From Pseudomonas capeferrum (lineage in GTDB: Bacteria; Pseudomonadota; Gammaproteobacteria; Pseudomonadales; Pseudomonadaceae): DNA of 64,000 nt. Both the position numbers and the translations under genes were made by a program. Location: positions 1 through 64,000 of the forward strand of contig NZ_JAAMQM010000018.1 of assembly GCF_013523055.1 (NCBI RefSeq). The letters are read 5' to 3'. Positions 61,232-64,000 of this stretch are shown in pieces; position 1 is the first letter of the stretch, and every line of letters starts with the position of its first letter. Below the pieces are notes generated by a model, which saw only the letters and a list, made by a program, of their open reading frames with translations, was not told the DNA's origin and did no database searches.

Positions 61232-62122
61232 TCAGCGCAACGTGTAATCCAGCACCACGCCGATGAATATCAGCAGTCCGGCCCAATGATTGTGCAGGAA
61301 GGCCTTGAAGCATGACTCGCGGTCCAGGCCGCGGGTCGACCAGAACTCCCAGACAAAGCACAGTACGGCGGCGAACACGCCGAGATGGAACCAGCCGCCC
61401 AGTCCGAAGCGAGTGCCGGCCAGCAGCAGGCAGGCCAGCGACAGCATCTGCAAGGTCAGGATGATCGTACGATCCGCCTTGCCGAACAGGATGGCGGTGG
61501 ATTTCACGCCGATCTTCAGATCGTCGTCGCGATCGACCATGGCGTAATAGGTGTCGTACCCCACGGTCCACAGCAGGTTGGCGATGTACAGCAACCAGGC
61601 GCTGGGCGGCACCTCGCCGTTCGCGGCGGTGAAGGCCATCGGAATGCCCCATGAATAAGCCGCGCCCAGCACCACTTGCGGGTAGTAGGTATAGCGCTTC
61701 ATGAACGGATAGCAGAACGCCAGCGCCACTGCGCCGAACGAGAGCCACACGGTTTTCGCGTTGGTGCACAGCACCAGCAGAAAACTCACGCCGACCAGGA
61801 CGGCGAACAGGGCCAGCGCCTCACGCGGCTTCATTCGTCCGCTTGCGAGGGGCCGATCGGCTGTGCGCTTGACGTGACCGTCCACCTTGCGGTCGGCATA
61901 GTCGTTGATGGTGCAGCCAGCGGCACGCATCAGCACCACACCGAGACCGAAGATGAGCACGTTGGCCAGGGTCGGCGAACCTTGTCCGGCGATCCACACG
62001 GCCGACAAGGTCGGCCACAGCAGCAGATAGATGCCGATCGGCCGGTCCATCCGGCTCAGTTGAATGAAATCCCAGGCTCGTGGGTGAAGCCGGTTGAGCG
62101 ACTTGAGCAACTGCAGATACAT
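61232..62122 (-). CDS. ubiA: 4-hydroxybenzoate octaprenyltransferase
   Basis: The 296-residue product is a UbiA prenyltransferase with about eight helices and the two Asp motifs, NDYADRKVDGHVKRTADRPL (about residue 70) and YDTYYAMVDRDDDLKIGVKS (about 190). It joins the octa- or nonaprenyl chain to 4-hydroxybenzoate, the second step of ubiquinone synthesis. GAGGAGG lies before its ATG, whose last base is shared with the ubiC stop (TGATG), so the two are coupled. Confidence 0.95.
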   Translation of the reverse strand: MYLQLLKSLNRLHPRAWDFIQLSRMDRPIGIYLLLWPTLSAVWIAGQGSPTLANVLIFGLGVVLMRAAGCTINDYADRKVDGHVKRTADRPLASGRMKPREALALFAVLVGVSFLLVLCTNAKTVWLSFGAVALAFCYPFMKRYTYYPQVVLGAAYSWGIPMAFTAANGEVPPSAWLLYIANLLWTVGYDTYYAMVDRDDDLKIGVKSTAILFGKADRTIILTLQMLSLACLLLAGTRFGLGGWFHLGVFAAVLCFVWEFWSTRGLDRESCFKAFLHNHWAGLLIFIGVVLDYTLR

Positions 62123-62688
62123 CAGGGAGCCTCCTCGGCGGCCGCCTGCCACAGCGCCGGCAGGAATACCTCGGCGACGAGCAGGTTCAGGCCATCACGC
62201 TCGAAGCGCGAACGTCGCCCCCAGAGACTTTCGAGGGCGATTTCGGTGGCTGGCAACCACGCCTTGGGATACTCGCAGACCTCGATGGGGTGACGAATGA
62301 ATGCCTGGTCACAGAAGAGCAATTCTCCCAGCGAGCGGCTGCCCAGGGTTTCCAGGTCGAGGCCTCCCTGCAGCAACGCGGCACGCGACGCTACACTGCG
62401 CGCGAAGACCCATGGCTGGCCGTGGCCGCGCAAGTGGACTTCGCGCACCCATCCCTCCTCGCCAGGAGCCAGGCCGAGCGCCTGGCACTCGTCCGCGCGC
62501 AGTGCCTGCCATCCTTCGAAGAGCGGGGTGACGGAGAAATGATTGCGGGACAGTCGTGTGAGGCGACGGGTCAAGGAACCCTGGTCGAAGAGCCAGTCCA
62601 GGGTTGCCGGGTCGACGCCAGGCGCCAGCTTCTGATACGCCAGCCAGGTGACAGCGGCGGTTTGCAAAGATTCGTACGGCACGTTCAT
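62122..62688 (-). CDS. ubiC: chorismate pyruvate-lyase
   Basis: The 188-residue product fits UbiC: LDWLFDQGSLTRRLTRLSRN, LAPGEEGWVREVHLRGHGQP, WVFARSVASRAALL and RSLGELLFCDQAFIRHPIEV, ending ESLWGRRSRFERDGLNLLVA. It splits chorismate into 4-hydroxybenzoate and pyruvate, the first step of ubiquinone synthesis, and hands the product to UbiA. It is divergent from the rubredoxin gene. Confidence 0.93.
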   Translation of the reverse strand: MNVPYESLQTAAVTWLAYQKLAPGVDPATLDWLFDQGSLTRRLTRLSRNHFSVTPLFEGWQALRADECQALGLAPGEEGWVREVHLRGHGQPWVFARSVASRAALLQGGLDLETLGSRSLGELLFCDQAFIRHPIEVCEYPKAWLPATEIALESLWGRRSRFERDGLNLLVAEVFLPALWQAAAEEAP

Positions 62689-62828
62689 AGGCTGATACAG
62701 GCCAAAGAGGCGGCGAGCTTAGCATGATGCCGCGGCTGCTTGCATACTGCTGCGGGGGCCAGTAAAACCCTGGCTTGATGGTCGCCCGCAGAGCGATCGC
62801 GCCCCCGAGCCGGTATGAGGAGTGTGTG

Positions 62829-62996
62829 ATGAAGAAGTGGCAGTGCATCGTGTGCGGTCTGGTTTACGACGAGGCCGAAGGATGGCCGGATGACGGTATC
62901 GCGCCCGGTACCCGGTGGGAAGACGTGCCCGAAGACTGGGTATGCCCCGATTGCGGCGTCGGCAAGAGCGATTTCGAAATGATCGCGATCGGCTGA
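62829..62996 (+). CDS. rubA: rubredoxin
   Basis: The 55-residue product has the two CxxC iron knuckles, KWQCIVCGLVYDEAEGWPDD and EDWVCPDCGVGKSDFEMI, that hold one iron in an FeS4 site. It carries electrons to alkane hydroxylase or other oxygenases, or serves oxidative-stress defence. GAGGAG precedes the ATG at 62829. The reductase starts 35 bp later, in the same operon. Confidence 0.95.
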   Translation: MKKWQCIVCGLVYDEAEGWPDDGIAPGTRWEDVPEDWVCPDCGVGKSDFEMIAIG

Positions 62997-63030
62997 TCGC
63001 GTCTTTTACCCTGTAGAGAGGAAGCACGAC

Positions 63031-64000
63031 ATGACGTCTCCCGTAGTGATCGTCGGCACTGGCCTGGCGGGCTACAACCTGGCCCGCGAGTTCCGCAAGC
63101 TCGATACCGATACGCCCTTGCTGCTGATCACCGCCGACGACGGGCGCTCCTACTCCAAGCCGATGCTCTCCACCGGCTTCGCCAAGCTCAAGGATGCCGG
63201 AGGGCTGTGCATGGCCGAGCCCGGCGCCATGGCCGAGCAGCTCAATGCCGAGATTCGTACCCATACCCGCATCAGCGGTATCGATCCAGGACACAAGCGC
63301 CTGTGGATCGGCGAGGAGGAGGTGTTCTACCGCGACCTGGTCCTCGCCTGGGGCGCGCAGACCGTGCGCGTGCCGATCGAAGGTGACGCCGACGACCTTG
63401 TCTTCCCGATCAATGACCTGGAGGACTATGCCCGCCTGCGCGCCATCGCGGCTGGCAAGAGACGGATACTGATCCTGGGCGCGGGGTTGATCGGCTGTGA
63501 GTTCGCCAATGACCTGAGCCTGGGTGGCTATGAGGTCGAGGTGGTCGCGCCTTGTGAGCAGATCATGCCCACCTTGCTTCATCCCGCCGCCGCTGGTGCG
63601 GTCCAGTCCGGGCTGGAGGCACTTGGCGTACGCTTCCATCTGGGGCCCGTGGTCACTCGCTTGCAGCGCAATGGCGGGGCTCTCGAGGCGCTGTTGTCGG
63701 ACGGCGGCAGCATCGCCTGCGATCTGGTGGTGTCGGCAATTGGTCTGCGACCGCGCACGGATCTGGCGGCGGCGGCGGGACTGCAGGTCAATCGAGGCGT
63801 AGTGGTCGATCGCCTGCTGCAGACATCGCATGTCAACATCCATGCCTTGGGTGATTGCGCCGAAGTCGAGGGCCTCAACCTGCTGTATGTCATGCCTCTG
63901 ATGCAATGCGCGCGAGCCTTGGCCCAGACCTTGACCGGAAACCCGACGCGCGTGGCGTACGGGCCGATGCCGATCACGGTGAAGACCCCCGCGTGCCCTC
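63031..64000 (+). CDS. rubB: rubredoxin-NAD+ reductase, 3' end outside window
   Basis: 323 codons are visible and the frame is open at the right edge. FAD motif VVIVGTGLAGYNLAREFRKL, NAD motif RILILGAGLIGCEFANDLSL, and INIHALGDCAEV-like segment (NIHALGDCAEVEGLNL) near the end are typical of the RubB/AlkT reductase. It passes electrons from NADH to rubredoxin. AGAGAGGAA precedes the ATG at 63031. Full family length is about 385 residues, so about 60 are missing. Confidence 0.93.
   Translation, partial: MTSPVVIVGTGLAGYNLAREFRKLDTDTPLLLITADDGRSYSKPMLSTGFAKLKDAGGLCMAEPGAMAEQLNAEIRTHTRISGIDPGHKRLWIGEEEVFYRDLVLAWGAQTVRVPIEGDADDLVFPINDLEDYARLRAIAAGKRRILILGAGLIGCEFANDLSLGGYEVEVVAPCEQIMPTLLHPAAAGAVQSGLEALGVRFHLGPVVTRLQRNGGALEALLSDGGSIACDLVVSAIGLRPRTDLAAAAGLQVNRGVVVDRLLQTSHVNIHALGDCAEVEGLNLLYVMPLMQCARALAQTLTGNPTRVAYGPMPITVKTPACP

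Noticed and set aside
1..64000. tRNA or rRNA genes
   Set aside because: I saw no cloverleaf-like segment with CCA-type ends or rRNA motifs while reading; a tRNA scan would be needed to exclude them fully.

Overview
The window is a 64 kb piece of a Pseudomonas chromosome, most likely from the P. putida group. The reasons are the gene content and order (cfaB, cls, pdxY, uvrD, zwf/rpiR, accC-2/oadA, aspA, purEK, pst-phoU, phoBR, ubiA/ubiC, rubredoxin), the high GC with typical Pseudomonas codon use, and REP elements of the P. putida type. Nothing here is phage or plasmid DNA. The left end and several islands between housekeeping genes are accessory or decayed.

Positions 1-5450 hold part of an aromatic meta-cleavage cluster: the end of a 4-hydroxy-2-oxovalerate aldolase, an outer-membrane channel of the phenol MetA type, an IclR regulator, a VOC-family dioxygenase, an FAH-family hydrolase and an MhpA-like flavin hydroxylase. 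A chemoreceptor scrap (about 5585-5771) and an MHS-type MFS transporter follow. Positions 7649-10940 carry envelope lipid genes (cyclopropane fatty acid synthase, cardiolipin synthase) and a DUF3617 protein.

Positions 10944-14316 are the wreck of a zinc-starvation (Zur) locus. A folE2 pseudogene with several frameshifts lies beside a perfect Zur-type palindrome, then a COG0523 GTPase gene that is frameshifted and fused to a DUF1826 remnant. A second COG0523 gene is intact, but DnaA-box-like sequences are scattered through it. Positions 14319-29354 are mostly conserved core: DUF3301, pdxY, a thioesterase, a Kef-type antiporter, a SUKH protein, a Tim44-like protein, uvrD, zwf with its RpiR/HexR-type regulator and HexR-like operator, and a LysR gene divergent from the two-subunit pyruvate carboxylase (accC-2/oadA).

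Positions 29410-39500 are a second accessory stretch: a dead hipA/hipB-like toxin-antitoxin pair, two GNAT acetyltransferases with PaiB, a divergent MocR regulator whose linker is a 12-bp tandem array of DnaA-box-like sequences, a polyamine-binding protein translationally coupled to an acetylpolyamine amidohydrolase, a 109-bp tandem REP array, an AraC regulator, and a structured leader with competing hairpins before two frameshifted small genes. The PaiB/GNAT and amidohydrolase/PotF groups suggest a shared polyamine acetylation theme (inference).

Positions 39557-64000 are core: aspA and a LysR gene, a secreted metzincin-like protein, purE-purK, small envelope and stress proteins, a mutarotase, a thioesterase, an MFS transporter, the phosphate system (pstS, pstC-pstA-pstB, phoU, phoB-phoR with three Pho boxes), a CheY-like regulator, a CorC-type protein, ubiC-ubiA, rubredoxin and the truncated rubredoxin reductase. 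Function calls come from reading the translations and recalled family signatures; no database search was run.
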